Shown here piece by piece: positions 24,097-31,572 of a DNA stretch of 33,686 nt; the stretch's first letter is position 1, and each line of letters opens with the position of its first letter. The DNA comes from Spartobacteria bacterium (GTDB lineage: Bacteria; Verrucomicrobiota; Verrucomicrobiia; Chthoniobacterales; UBA10450), in assembly GCA_021324035.1 (NCBI GenBank), contig JAJPJU010000237.1, positions 1-33,686 on the forward strand. Reading direction: 5' to 3'. Position numbers and translations under genes: made by a program. The notes below the pieces were generated by a model. That model worked only from the letters and a program-made list of their open reading frames with translations. It was not told where the DNA came from and ran no database searches.

Positions 24097-24225
24097 TATC
24101 GAAATTCGAAATCCGAATATCGAAACGAATCCGAATGAGCAAATTGGAATAGGTTCACCCTGACAGGATGCCTTTTTATCATTCGAGCTTTCAACATTGT
24201 TTCGGGATTCGATATTCGGATTTCG
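24097..24225. repeat. CCGAAA/TTTCGG inverted-repeat element, copy 3
   Basis: This is the best-preserved copy: CGAAATCCGAATATCGAA (24107-24124) and its exact reverse complement (24208-24225) form an 18-bp perfect inverted repeat with an 83-nt interior. The right arm ends one base before the pdxA stop codon on the - strand. It separates pdxA from the YjdF-like gene. Confidence 0.75.
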
Positions 24226-25143
24226 TCATTTCGCCGCCGCCAATTCGACGGCAAGATTGATGGCCGCGATCATGCTGTCGGGTTTGGCGATTCCTTTGCC
24301 GGCGATCTCGAATGCGGTGCCGTGGTCAGGGCTGGTGCGCGGAAACGGAAGGCCGAGGGTCGTATTCACGCCATCATGAAATCCGTGGAGCTTGAGCGGG
24401 ATCAAGCCTTGGTCGTGATACATGCAAAGGACGGCATCGAATTCACCGTCGATCGCGCGATGGAAGACGGTATCGGGGGAATGGGGACCTGAAAAAATTG
24501 CGGATTGCGGATTTTGGATTGCGGAAAGCTCAGAGATCGCGGGCGCGATGATTTCGATTTCTTCGCGGCCGATTTCTCCGGACTCGCCGGCATGAGGATT
24601 CAGTCCGGCGACAGCGATTCGAACATCCCGACTCTTTAGCGGTTTTGAAACTTGGCCGATTTCTTCGGTCGAGTTTTTCCTGCGGCGAACGAACTCAAGA
24701 AGTAACATACCGACACGAACGATTTCGGTTTGTTTGAGAGCACTCGGAACTTTCGCGAGCGGAATGTGGCAGGTGACCAGCGCGACCGTGAGTTTGCCGC
24801 CGGTGAGACACATCGCGAAGTTTTTCACGCCACAGCGCTCGGCAAAGAATTCGGTTTGGCCCGGAAACTTGAATCCGGCTTCGTACATCCGCGCTTTGTG
24901 AATGGGGCCGGTCACGACGGCATTCAGTTCGCCACGTCGCGCGCGGGTGACCGCTTCCTCAAGAGCTGCTGCCGCAGCGCGTGCGGTTTCGATCGACGGC
25001 GCCCCCGGTTGGCAGTTCGGCTGGCGACCGATCACGACATATTCGGCGGACTCGGGAACGCGCCCGGATTTCAGCGCAGCGTCGACAACCTCCGGCCCAA
25101 TGCCGGCGCAATCTCCGAGCGTGATTCCTATCCGCGGTCGCAT
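24226..25143 (-). CDS. pdxA: 4-hydroxythreonine-4-phosphate dehydrogenase
   Basis: This 305-aa enzyme of the DXP-dependent pyridoxal-phosphate pathway opens with ITLGDCAGIGPEV. The three metal-binding histidines are visible in TCHIPL, GLNPHAGE and MYHDQGL, and PRTSPDHGTAFEIAG closes the active site. Three oddities appear. The N-terminal domain is shorter than in E. coli (329 aa). The substrate-contacting GHTEF motif reads GQTEF. A short insert AIQNPQSAIF sits in a variable loop and looks repeat-derived (24498-24524). The gene follows the surA-like gene in the same direction, as in E. coli. A paralogue of the PdxA2 type cannot be fully excluded. Confidence 0.88.
   Translation of the reverse strand: MRPRIGITLGDCAGIGPEVVDAALKSGRVPESAEYVVIGRQPNCQPGAPSIETARAAAAALEEAVTRARRGELNAVVTGPIHKARMYEAGFKFPGQTEFFAERCGVKNFAMCLTGGKLTVALVTCHIPLAKVPSALKQTEIVRVGMLLLEFVRRRKNSTEEIGQVSKPLKSRDVRIAVAGLNPHAGESGEIGREEIEIIAPAISELSAIQNPQSAIFSGPHSPDTVFHRAIDGEFDAVLCMYHDQGLIPLKLHGFHDGVNTTLGLPFPRTSPDHGTAFEIAGKGIAKPDSMIAAINLAVELAAAK
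24498..24524. repeat. in-frame ATTGCGG/ATTTTGG repeat inside pdxA
   Basis: The plus-strand units TTGCGGATTGCGGATTTTGG and GATTGCGG recur at 8-10 nt. On the coding strand they encode the insert IQNPQSAI. Strings of this type are common as intergenic repeats in related genomes, to my knowledge. Confidence 0.6.
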
Positions 25144-25194
25144 GGCGCATCTTCAACAAACCAGCGATTGCGGTCAATTGCCCGACGCGAGAGA

Positions 25195-25229
25195 GGATCC
25201 GCCTTCGCCAAGGCTACAGGGGACAGGCG
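25195..25229. repeat. GGATCCGCCTTCGCCAAGGC-type repeat unit
   Basis: GGATCCGCCTTCGCCAAGGC followed by TACAGGGGACAGGCG lies in the 121-nt gap between the surA-like gene and pdxA. It resembles a short hairpin repeat (CCGCC ... GGCGG type) that I associate with soil Verrucomicrobiota. Here the closing stem is imperfect. Only one copy is in this window. Confidence 0.45.
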
Positions 25230-25264
25230 TGCAAGAGAACGTTGTCGATTTGTCGATCGAACAA

Positions 25265-26236
25265 TTAGAAAGTCTTGATGTAGGCCTTCGATCGCAGACT
25301 GGCGAGCCACTTTTCCTGAAGATGCTGGGCTTCTTCGTGCATCAGCTTCTTTTCGATATCCGGGCGTGCGTCGGCCAGCGATTTAATTTCGCCGCCGTGT
25401 TTGTCTTCGACTTTGAGAATGTAGTAGTTGCCGCTGAACTCGAGAATGTTGCTGATTTTGCCGGGTTCGAGATCGAAAGCGGCTTTCTCAAGCGGACCGG
25501 CCAGGGTCTTGCGATCAACCCAGCCCCAATCGCCGCCATTTTCCCGGGTACTGTCTTCGGAATAAAGCTGGGCCATTCGATCAAACTCGGCCCCGTGCTG
25601 TAGTTTGGTGAAAATTTCCTCCGCCATCGCTTTTTGGGCGGCGGCTTCGCCGTCACTGGCGTGACTTGGAATCATGATCAGTCGGAGCTTGATTTGCTCC
25701 TTGCTGGTGAATTCTTCGCGGTGAGCTTTGTAATATTCCTCCACCTTCGCGGGCGAAGCGACCAAGTCCATCTTCACGTTCTTGCTCCGCATCGCCTGGA
25801 CGATCATTTTTTCCATCTCCATCTTCTTGAACTCGCCCATGGTGTAATTCTGGGCTTCGAGCGTCTTGATGAAGGTGTTGCGATCGCCGCCAAAATCAGT
25901 CCGGATAATATCGTGCATCCGGTCTTCCACGAAGTGATCGGGAATCTCGAACTTTTCTCCCTTGAACGCCTGAAGGATCAGCTGGCGGTCGATTAAATCC
26001 TGAAGGGCAAGCTCGCGTGTCTCTTTGATTTTCTTAATCAGGTCCTCTCCGCTGAACTGGGCGCGCAATAGCTTCTCGCGAGGTCCGACCAATCCGCGGA
26101 CTTGCGAATAGGTAATGACTTCGCCGTTCACCACCGCGGCGACGCCGTCGACGACTTCGGCCTCGGGTTGCGCGGCGTAAATACCTCCGCCAATGAAGCT
26201 GGCGGCGATCAGTCCGACAAAAATTGGGCGGATCAT
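25265..26236 (-). CDS. SurA/PpiC-type periplasmic peptidyl-prolyl isomerase
   Basis: This 323-aa exported chaperone has a signal peptide ([22 protein letters not shown]) and a SurA N-terminal domain (VVDGVAAVVNGEVITYSQV). A helical segment with LALQDLIDRQLILQAF follows, and there is one parvulin PPIase domain (about 180-285: IKLRLIMIPSH, AEFDRMAQLYSEDSTRENGGDWGWV, LEPGKISNILEFSGNYYILKVED). Family members help fold outer-membrane proteins. It overlaps the mfd stop by ATGA and is followed by pdxA. The surA-pdxA adjacency is also seen in E. coli. One PPIase domain is present instead of the two in E. coli SurA. Confidence 0.9.
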   Translation of the reverse strand: MIRPIFVGLIAASFIGGGIYAAQPEAEVVDGVAAVVNGEVITYSQVRGLVGPREKLLRAQFSGEDLIKKIKETRELALQDLIDRQLILQAFKGEKFEIPDHFVEDRMHDIIRTDFGGDRNTFIKTLEAQNYTMGEFKKMEMEKMIVQAMRSKNVKMDLVASPAKVEEYYKAHREEFTSKEQIKLRLIMIPSHASDGEAAAQKAMAEEIFTKLQHGAEFDRMAQLYSEDSTRENGGDWGWVDRKTLAGPLEKAAFDLEPGKISNILEFSGNYYILKVEDKHGGEIKSLADARPDIEKKLMHEEAQHLQEKWLASLRSKAYIKTF

Positions 26237-29200
26237 GTAAATTTCTTGGTTAGTTCCAGGACCTCGCTGAGGTGCGGGGGTTTTGCAACTAAACGAGGGA
26301 ATTTGCCGTCCACAAGTACAAAATCACCTCGACGGGTCAGCATGAGCTTGCGCTCCTTGGTTTCCACCCTGGAGACGCCGGCCTTTGCCGCCGCCAGTTT
26401 GATTTCCGCCAGGAGGAACAAGTTCTCGACCGCGGGCGGAAACTTCCCGAACCGATCCCGCCATTCCTTCCGAACCCGGTCAGAGTGATCGCGCGTGCTG
26501 ATCTCGGCCACTTCGCGATAAGCTTTGATCCGCAACGCGGTATCGCTGATGTAGCTCGACGGCACGAATGCCGGAACGCGTTGCTCGGGCCTGGGTTGCA
26601 CGAATTCGGCTTCATTGGTTGCCACAAAATCGAGACTAAGATCGACGTCCAACCGCGGGCGAAACTTTCGGCCTTTCAACTGCGCGACTGCCTGCTTGAG
26701 CAGCTGGCAATACAAATCGAAACCGATTGCGACGATGTGTCCACTCTGGGCCGTGCCGAGAATGCTGCCCGCGCCGCGAATTTCGAGATCGCGCATGGCG
26801 ATGCGAAAGCCGGCCCCGAGCGAACTGTATTGCTTGATCGCATTAATGCGTTTGCGGGCGGCGCCGACGGTCATCATTTCGCGGGGCAACAGAAGATACG
26901 CGTAAGCTTTGTGCTCGGCCCGCCCGACGCGGCCGCGCAGTTGGTAAAGATCGGCCAGCCCGAAGCGGTCTGCGCGGTCGATGATGATTGTGTTCGCGTT
27001 TGGGATGTCGAGGCCGCTCTCAATGATCGTGGTGCAAACGAGCACGTCGATTTTTCCGGCGACAAAGCGGGCCATGATTTCTTCAAGCTCGTCGGCGTGC
27101 ATTTGCCCGTGGCCGATTTCGACCCGCGCGCCGGGCACGAGATCGACAATCTTCTCGCGGACGCGCTCGATCGACTGGACGCGGTTGTGCAGAAAATAAA
27201 CCTGGCCCTGGCGCTCGAGCTCTCGATTGATCGCGTCGCGGATGATTCGTTCGTCGTAACCGCAGACGATCGTCTCGACCGGCAACCGATTGAGCGGCGG
27301 AGTTTCGATGGTCGACATGTCTTTCACGCCAACGAGCGAAAGATAGAGCGTACGTGGAATTGGCGTCGCGGAAAGGGTGAGCACGTCGACGAGTTGGAAG
27401 AGTTCCTTGAATTTTTCTTTGTGGAGGACACCGAAGCGTTGCTCTTCGTCGATAACGACGAGGCCGAGATCTTTAAAGACGACGTCGCCTGAAATCAGAC
27501 GATGGGTGCCGATTACGATATCGACGCCGCCCTCCCGAAGCAGCTCGATGATTTTGCGTTGTTCACCTTGCGATCGGAAACGGCTGAGCATTTCGATTCG
27601 CACTGGGTAATCCAGCATGCGCTGGCGAAAAACTTCGAAATGCTGCTGGGCGAGCACGGTCGTAGGCGCGAGGACCACGACCTGTTTGCCGTCCATCACC
27701 GATTTAAATGCGGCGCGAATCGCAACCTCGGTTTTGCCGAAGCCAACGTCGCCGCAAATCAGACGGTCCATCGGTCGCGGACGTTCCATGTCGATCTTTG
27801 AGTCGATGATCGCCCGCATCTGGTCGGGCGTTTCCCGAAATGGAAATGAATGTTCGAATTCGCGCTGCCATTTGGTGTCGGGGCCGAACGCGTAACCGGG
27901 AACCGTTTCGCGCTCGGCCTGAACGGCGAGCATTTTGCCGGCGTAATCGAAAATAGACGCAGCGGCGCTCCGTTTGGCGCGGGCCCATTTTGCATCCGCC
28001 AGCGAACTCAGGCCCGGCGAGCGTTTGCCGACTCCGACGTAACGCGAAACGAGATATGCTTGTTCGAGTGGAACGTAGAGTCTGGCTTCCTCGGCAAATT
28101 CAAGCGTGAGGACCTCTTGCTCTCCATTTGTAGAGGTCGGGATTTTTGAAAGCCCAAGAAAACGACCGACGCCATGTTCGAGATGAACGACCAAATCGCC
28201 TTCGTTCAGCTCGCTGAAGTCGATTTGAGCGCGGTGACGCTCGGCATGATAAAGCCGGCGCCGGGCGTGAGGCGCAAAACGGCCGAATAATTCGGCCGCG
28301 GACAAAATGACAAGATTTGCAGCCGGAAAACAAAAACCGCGGGCCAGCGTGCCGAGGACCAGATCGATATTCTGAAGCGCTTCGGCGGTAATGAGTTCAC
28401 GGAACCGCTCGATCTCGCCTTCCGTTTGAAAATAAACTACGACGCGCGCCTGATCTTTTCGCCATTCATTCAGGTGTTTGATGAATTGATCGCGTTTGGC
28501 CTCCGCCAGCAGAAAATCGCCAACCGCGAATTCGCCTATGTTGCAATCCTGAAACGCGCCGCTGAAATCTTCGGGGCCCTCTTCGATCCAGTTTTCGCTG
28601 ATTTGAATCCGGGCCTCTGAATTTTCGTCCGGATCCAGATCGATGATGGCATCGTCTTTGCCGACGTAATCGCGAACGCTGCCGGTCTTGTCTTCGGCCG
28701 CGCCGAGAAGGATATCGACTTTGCGCAGGTCGCGGACAGACGTCTGAGTATCGACATCGAATTCGCGGAGAGATTCAACGTTGTCGCCAAAGAACTCGAT
28801 GCGAACCGGCAGCGGAGCCTGCCAGGAATAAAGGTCGACGATGCCGCCACGAACGGCGAACTGCCCGCGAGTAGTGACTTGGGGTACGCGTTCGTATCCG
28901 GAGGCGCTCAATTTTTCCAGAAGGCGCTCCATGGTTGTGCCGGCACCGCGTTTAATCTTCAAAGTAGCTCCCGGAACGGCACCGCGTTTCGGAGCGGGTT
29001 GATCCAGACTGGCGCGGGTGGTGACGATCACATGCGGGCCGGCTTCGCCATCGATCGTGGCGAGAAGGGCGAGCCGCTCGGCCGCGATTTCCGGATCCGG
29101 CAACACATTTTCGACTGCCGCGAATTCGGCTTCGGGCAGAAACTGCGCCTCAGGCAGCCAGTTTAGCAAAGTCTCGAAGACGGAATCCTGAGCGCGCACG

Positions 29201-29397
29201 CTTCGACAGAGGATCCACACTGTCTTGCTGGCGTGCCGGGCGATCACTGCGGCGAGAAATGCCCGCGCCGGCTCGATGACGTGTGAAAATTTTACCGGCG
29301 CCCGAGCTGCCCGTATCTCGTCCAGCTTGCGCGCAATCGGTGCCGATTGCGCAACGCGCTCAATGAGGTGAGTAGTGAGCGGCTTTTCCACCAGCAA
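26233..29397 (-). CDS. mfd: transcription-repair coupling factor
   Basis: This 1054-aa ATP-dependent translocase removes stalled RNA polymerase and recruits UvrAB. The domain order is complete. A UvrB-like N-terminal module ([16 protein letters not shown] near 175) is followed by the polymerase-interacting domain ([16 protein letters not shown] at 400-415, then [17 protein letters not shown]). The motor comes next, with Walker [10 protein letters not shown] (about 549-557), [21 protein letters not shown], and [15 protein letters not shown] with QLRGRVGR. The C-terminal TRCF domain follows. It starts at TTG or at GTG two codons later. It is first in the mfd - surA-like - pdxA run, with no promoter I can identify. 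Confidence 0.97.
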   Translation of the reverse strand: MLVEKPLTTHLIERVAQSAPIARKLDEIRAARAPVKFSHVIEPARAFLAAVIARHASKTVWILCRSVRAQDSVFETLLNWLPEAQFLPEAEFAAVENVLPDPEIAAERLALLATIDGEAGPHVIVTTRASLDQPAPKRGAVPGATLKIKRGAGTTMERLLEKLSASGYERVPQVTTRGQFAVRGGIVDLYSWQAPLPVRIEFFGDNVESLREFDVDTQTSVRDLRKVDILLGAAEDKTGSVRDYVGKDDAIIDLDPDENSEARIQISENWIEEGPEDFSGAFQDCNIGEFAVGDFLLAEAKRDQFIKHLNEWRKDQARVVVYFQTEGEIERFRELITAEALQNIDLVLGTLARGFCFPAANLVILSAAELFGRFAPHARRRLYHAERHRAQIDFSELNEGDLVVHLEHGVGRFLGLSKIPTSTNGEQEVLTLEFAEEARLYVPLEQAYLVSRYVGVGKRSPGLSSLADAKWARAKRSAAASIFDYAGKMLAVQAERETVPGYAFGPDTKWQREFEHSFPFRETPDQMRAIIDSKIDMERPRPMDRLICGDVGFGKTEVAIRAAFKSVMDGKQVVVLAPTTVLAQQHFEVFRQRMLDYPVRIEMLSRFRSQGEQRKIIELLREGGVDIVIGTHRLISGDVVFKDLGLVVIDEEQRFGVLHKEKFKELFQLVDVLTLSATPIPRTLYLSLVGVKDMSTIETPPLNRLPVETIVCGYDERIIRDAINRELERQGQVYFLHNRVQSIERVREKIVDLVPGARVEIGHGQMHADELEEIMARFVAGKIDVLVCTTIIESGLDIPNANTIIIDRADRFGLADLYQLRGRVGRAEHKAYAYLLLPREMMTVGAARKRINAIKQYSSLGAGFRIAMRDLEIRGAGSILGTAQSGHIVAIGFDLYCQLLKQAVAQLKGRKFRPRLDVDLSLDFVATNEAEFVQPRPEQRVPAFVPSSYISDTALRIKAYREVAEISTRDHSDRVRKEWRDRFGKFPPAVENLFLLAEIKLAAAKAGVSRVETKERKLMLTRRGDFVLVDGKFPRLVAKPPHLSEVLELTKKFT

Positions 29398-29481
29398 TGT
29401 TCGATGAAATCACGCGATCCATCAAAGTGGATCGGCCGCTCCGCGGCGCTGACGATTAATGCGGCTTTGCCAATTCATAAC

Positions 29482-29503
29482 ATCGAGCAAGGAACTGCTC
29501 GAT
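29482..29503. terminator. hairpin between the L,D-transpeptidase and mfd genes
   Basis: ATCGAGCA and TGCTCGAT make a perfect 8-bp stem with a 6-nt loop, 27 nt after the L,D-transpeptidase stop on the minus strand. There is no T-run on either side, so it may be a weak terminator or part of the mfd leader. Confidence 0.4.
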
Positions 29504-29529
29504 CGACCTCACGTGCCTGCGCGCGAGAT

Positions 29530-30132
29530 TTAATTCGTGATTGTGACCGGCGTTCCGACAGAAACCGATTTGAAAAAATCCTCAGCCATGAACTCCGGCA
29601 TCCGAATGCAGCCGTGCGAAGCGGGATAGCCCGGAAGATATCCGGCATGAAGCCCGAACCCCGGGGCGATTTGCATGTAATAAGGCATCGGCGCGCCTTT
29701 AAAATGCGTGCCGGGCGGTTTCGGATCACTGACGGCGACGTTCGGTTTCACGACCTGATCGCTTTTATCCACGAAGTCGCCATACATGCTGGAAGCGTGG
29801 TTCCTGTCTTTATTGACGACGGAAAAATGGCCAATCGGCGTATTTTTTCCTTCCCGTCCGGTGGAGAGCTGCGAAATCCCAACCAGCATTCCATTCTTAT
29901 AGAAGTAGGCGCGCTGTTCCTTGATGCTGATTTTGATCGTTGGTTTTCCGCCGATATGATCGCCGTCCCAGTAGGAAACGTTGTCGACCGGCGCATTGGA
30001 AGTTGGCTGATTTCCGTAGGTTCCGCCGAGGTACTGGGTTTGACCCGAATAGCGGATGTCCTCCTGGCAGCTGGTGACGAAAAAGGCTGCGGCAGCGACG
30101 ATTAAGAGGGAGAGATAAAATGAGGAACGCAT
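29530..30132 (-). CDS. L,D-transpeptidase (YkuD) lipoprotein
   Basis: This 200-aa protein starts at the ATG at 30132; the track start at 30276 adds an unlikely 48-aa leader. The N-terminus is a lipoprotein signal (LSLLIVAAAAFFVTSC). The YkuD domain follows: KPTIKISIKEQRAYFYKNG, STGREGKNTPIGHFSV, GFGLHAGYLPG and the catalytic HGCIRMP motif with its active-site Cys. It would form 3-3 peptidoglycan crosslinks or attach proteins to peptidoglycan in the periplasm. It is in the same direction as mfd but separated from it by 132 nt and a hairpin, so probably an independent unit. Confidence 0.92.
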   Translation of the reverse strand: MRSSFYLSLLIVAAAAFFVTSCQEDIRYSGQTQYLGGTYGNQPTSNAPVDNVSYWDGDHIGGKPTIKISIKEQRAYFYKNGMLVGISQLSTGREGKNTPIGHFSVVNKDRNHASSMYGDFVDKSDQVVKPNVAVSDPKPPGTHFKGAPMPYYMQIAPGFGLHAGYLPGYPASHGCIRMPEFMAEDFFKSVSVGTPVTITN

Positions 30133-30274
30133 AAAAAATTTTCGGTCGAACCCTCTACCGGGAAGACAGTCAAAGTCAAGGGACCTGACCACAAGAATTC
30201 CGGAGAAATTAGCTGCAGAGCGCGGCTTGAATTGTGCTTTGGCTAAGCAGACTTTCGCGGGGATTACTCCCGCC

Positions 30275-30607
30275 ATGCCAACTTACGAATATCACTGCGA
30301 AAAATGCCATCAGAACTTCGAAGCATTCCAATCGATGCGCGATAAACCGTTCACTCAGTGCCCCAAAGAACTTTGCCGGCTTCCAAAATGGGGCCATGGC
30401 AGGGTAAAAAGATTGCTCGGGACGGGCGCCGGAATCATTTTTAAAGGATCGGGATTTTACACCACCGATTATCGCAGCAAGGCCTACAAAGAAGCGGCCA
30501 AGAAGGAAGCGCCGGCGAGCCCGAGCGGTGACAAATCGTCCGGCGGTAAGGAATCAAAGTCAGATTCGTCTCCAACAACCAAGCCGAAGAAAGATTCAGC
30601 GGCATGA
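30275..30607 (+). CDS. FmdB-type zinc ribbon protein
   Basis: This 110-aa protein opens with MPTYEYHCEKC, the FmdB/CxxC_CxxC_SSSS signature. The second knuckle is unusual: CPKELC (Cys29, Cys34) has four residues between the cysteines where CPxC is normal. GAGIIFKGSGFYTTDYRS is the conserved segment after the ribbon. The tail (about 70-110) is a Ser/Lys-rich disordered region. The track start at 30227 adds 16 unlikely residues. The stop overlaps the next gene's ATG (ATGA). FmdB proteins are linked to regulation of formamidase and to nucleic-acid binding, but the actual role is unsettled. Confidence 0.85.
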   Translation: MPTYEYHCEKCHQNFEAFQSMRDKPFTQCPKELCRLPKWGHGRVKRLLGTGAGIIFKGSGFYTTDYRSKAYKEAAKKEAPASPSGDKSSGGKESKSDSSPTTKPKKDSAA

Positions 30608-31350
30608 CGACAGACACGATCACAAAAATAATCTGCGCGGAATGCCGGCACGAGAACGAGGCCGAGCGAATTTACTGTCACAACTGCGGCGAACGGCTGG
30701 ATCGTTCTGCAGTCGTTGCGACAAAGAAAGCCGAAGATCCGGCGGAAACTCACCGGCGCCTGCGAAAGATGCTGTCGGGTCCGAGTCGCACTCGCCAGAA
30801 TTTCTTTACTGCCAGCAAGCTGCTGTTAGCGGCTGCGGCGACGGCCGGTTTGGTTCAAATGGTCCTGCCGCCGGAATTTCCGGAACCGGTGAAAAACGTT
30901 GGAATGATGCAAATCGATCTCCAGCTGGAAAGCGCACCTCAGCGATCGGCGGAATTGAATTACTCGCAGCAAGACATCAACGGATATCTGGCTTATCGCC
31001 TCACCACGAAAAAAAGACTATTGAACAAGCCGTTCCTCGATTTTGGGCGCGCGGCCGTTGTCTTCAAAGAAGGTTATTGCGTAATCGGCTGGGAACGATT
31101 GTTCTTCGGATATCCTCTTTACAGCCAGTCCTCGTTTCGCATGGATTTGAACGCCGGAAAAATTTCAGCCGTAAGGACCGGCGGCTGGATTGGGCGGCTT
31201 CCCATTCATCCCGCGCTCCTGAAATATGCCGATGTGATTTACGCCGACGTTTGGTCGGCGCTGGATCATGAGCGCAAACTACTGTCAAAAATGGGCAGCG
31301 TGACCTTTCACGACGGCAGCGTCACGATCGCTCCGCCGGCGCGTGGATAG
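30604..31350 (+). CDS. zinc-ribbon membrane protein, hypothetical
   Basis: This 248-aa protein begins with a zinc ribbon (C11xxC14 ... C25xxC28 in IICAECRHENEAERIYCHNCGERLD). A hydrophobic helix follows (ASKLLLAAAATAGLVQMVLP, about 70-90), then a globular extracytoplasmic part. ELNYSQQDINGYLAYRL and SFRMDLNAGKISAVRTGGWIGRLPIHP look like a lipid-binding-type or AsmA-like strand pattern. I do not recognise a named family. It is translationally coupled to the FmdB-like gene, so two zinc ribbon proteins are co-expressed. Confidence 0.7.
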   Translation: MTTDTITKIICAECRHENEAERIYCHNCGERLDRSAVVATKKAEDPAETHRRLRKMLSGPSRTRQNFFTASKLLLAAAATAGLVQMVLPPEFPEPVKNVGMMQIDLQLESAPQRSAELNYSQQDINGYLAYRLTTKKRLLNKPFLDFGRAAVVFKEGYCVIGWERLFFGYPLYSQSSFRMDLNAGKISAVRTGGWIGRLPIHPALLKYADVIYADVWSALDHERKLLSKMGSVTFHDGSVTIAPPARG

Positions 31351-31355
31351 AAGAA

Positions 31356-31384
31356 GGCCGGCGGTCCTTTCGAACGCGCCGGCC
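31356..31384 (+). terminator. GC-rich hairpin after the zinc-ribbon gene
   Basis: GGCCGGCG and CGCCGGCC form a perfect 8-bp stem with a 13-nt loop, 6 nt after the stop codon. What follows is A-rich, not T-rich, on the + strand, so it is a structural guess. Confidence 0.45.
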
Positions 31385-31443
31385 AACCAACCAAAAAAAG
31401 TGGTTTTGGTCATCCTTTAGTAGCGGAGACCATGTTCCGAAAA

Positions 31444-31494
31444 ACCGGACCTCTGATTGTGCCGTCCGGTCTAAATATTGGACGTAATCCGTCC
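31444..31494. other. two further hairpins in the 31351-31572 spacer, possible structured leader
   Basis: ACCGGAC (31444-31450) pairs with GTCCGGT (31464-31470), and GGACG (31480-31484) pairs with CGTCC (31490-31494). Both stems are perfect. With the hairpin at 31356-31384, three stems fall in the 222-nt gap before the next gene. No known riboswitch core is recognised. Confidence 0.4.
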
Positions 31495-31572
31495 TGAGAG
31501 TTTCACTTTTTCTGAGGAAAAATCGGCCTCGCCAATGCCGTTGTTGCGCAACTAATCTGAGCACAACTGTTT

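Noticed and set aside
19720-24225. The repeated CCGAAA units as a CRISPR array.
   Set aside because: The units are short, irregular and arranged as inverted halves, with no uniform spacers and no cas genes.
26485-27492. 335-aa plus-strand ORF opposite mfd.
   Set aside because: It is a shadow of the Mfd reading frame in GC-biased sequence; its translation has no recognisable motifs while Mfd is fully conserved.
30528-31271. 247-aa plus-strand ORF overlapping the FmdB-like and zinc-ribbon genes.
   Set aside because: It is another-frame shadow; the in-frame zinc ribbon proteins have clear CxxC motifs and coupled starts.
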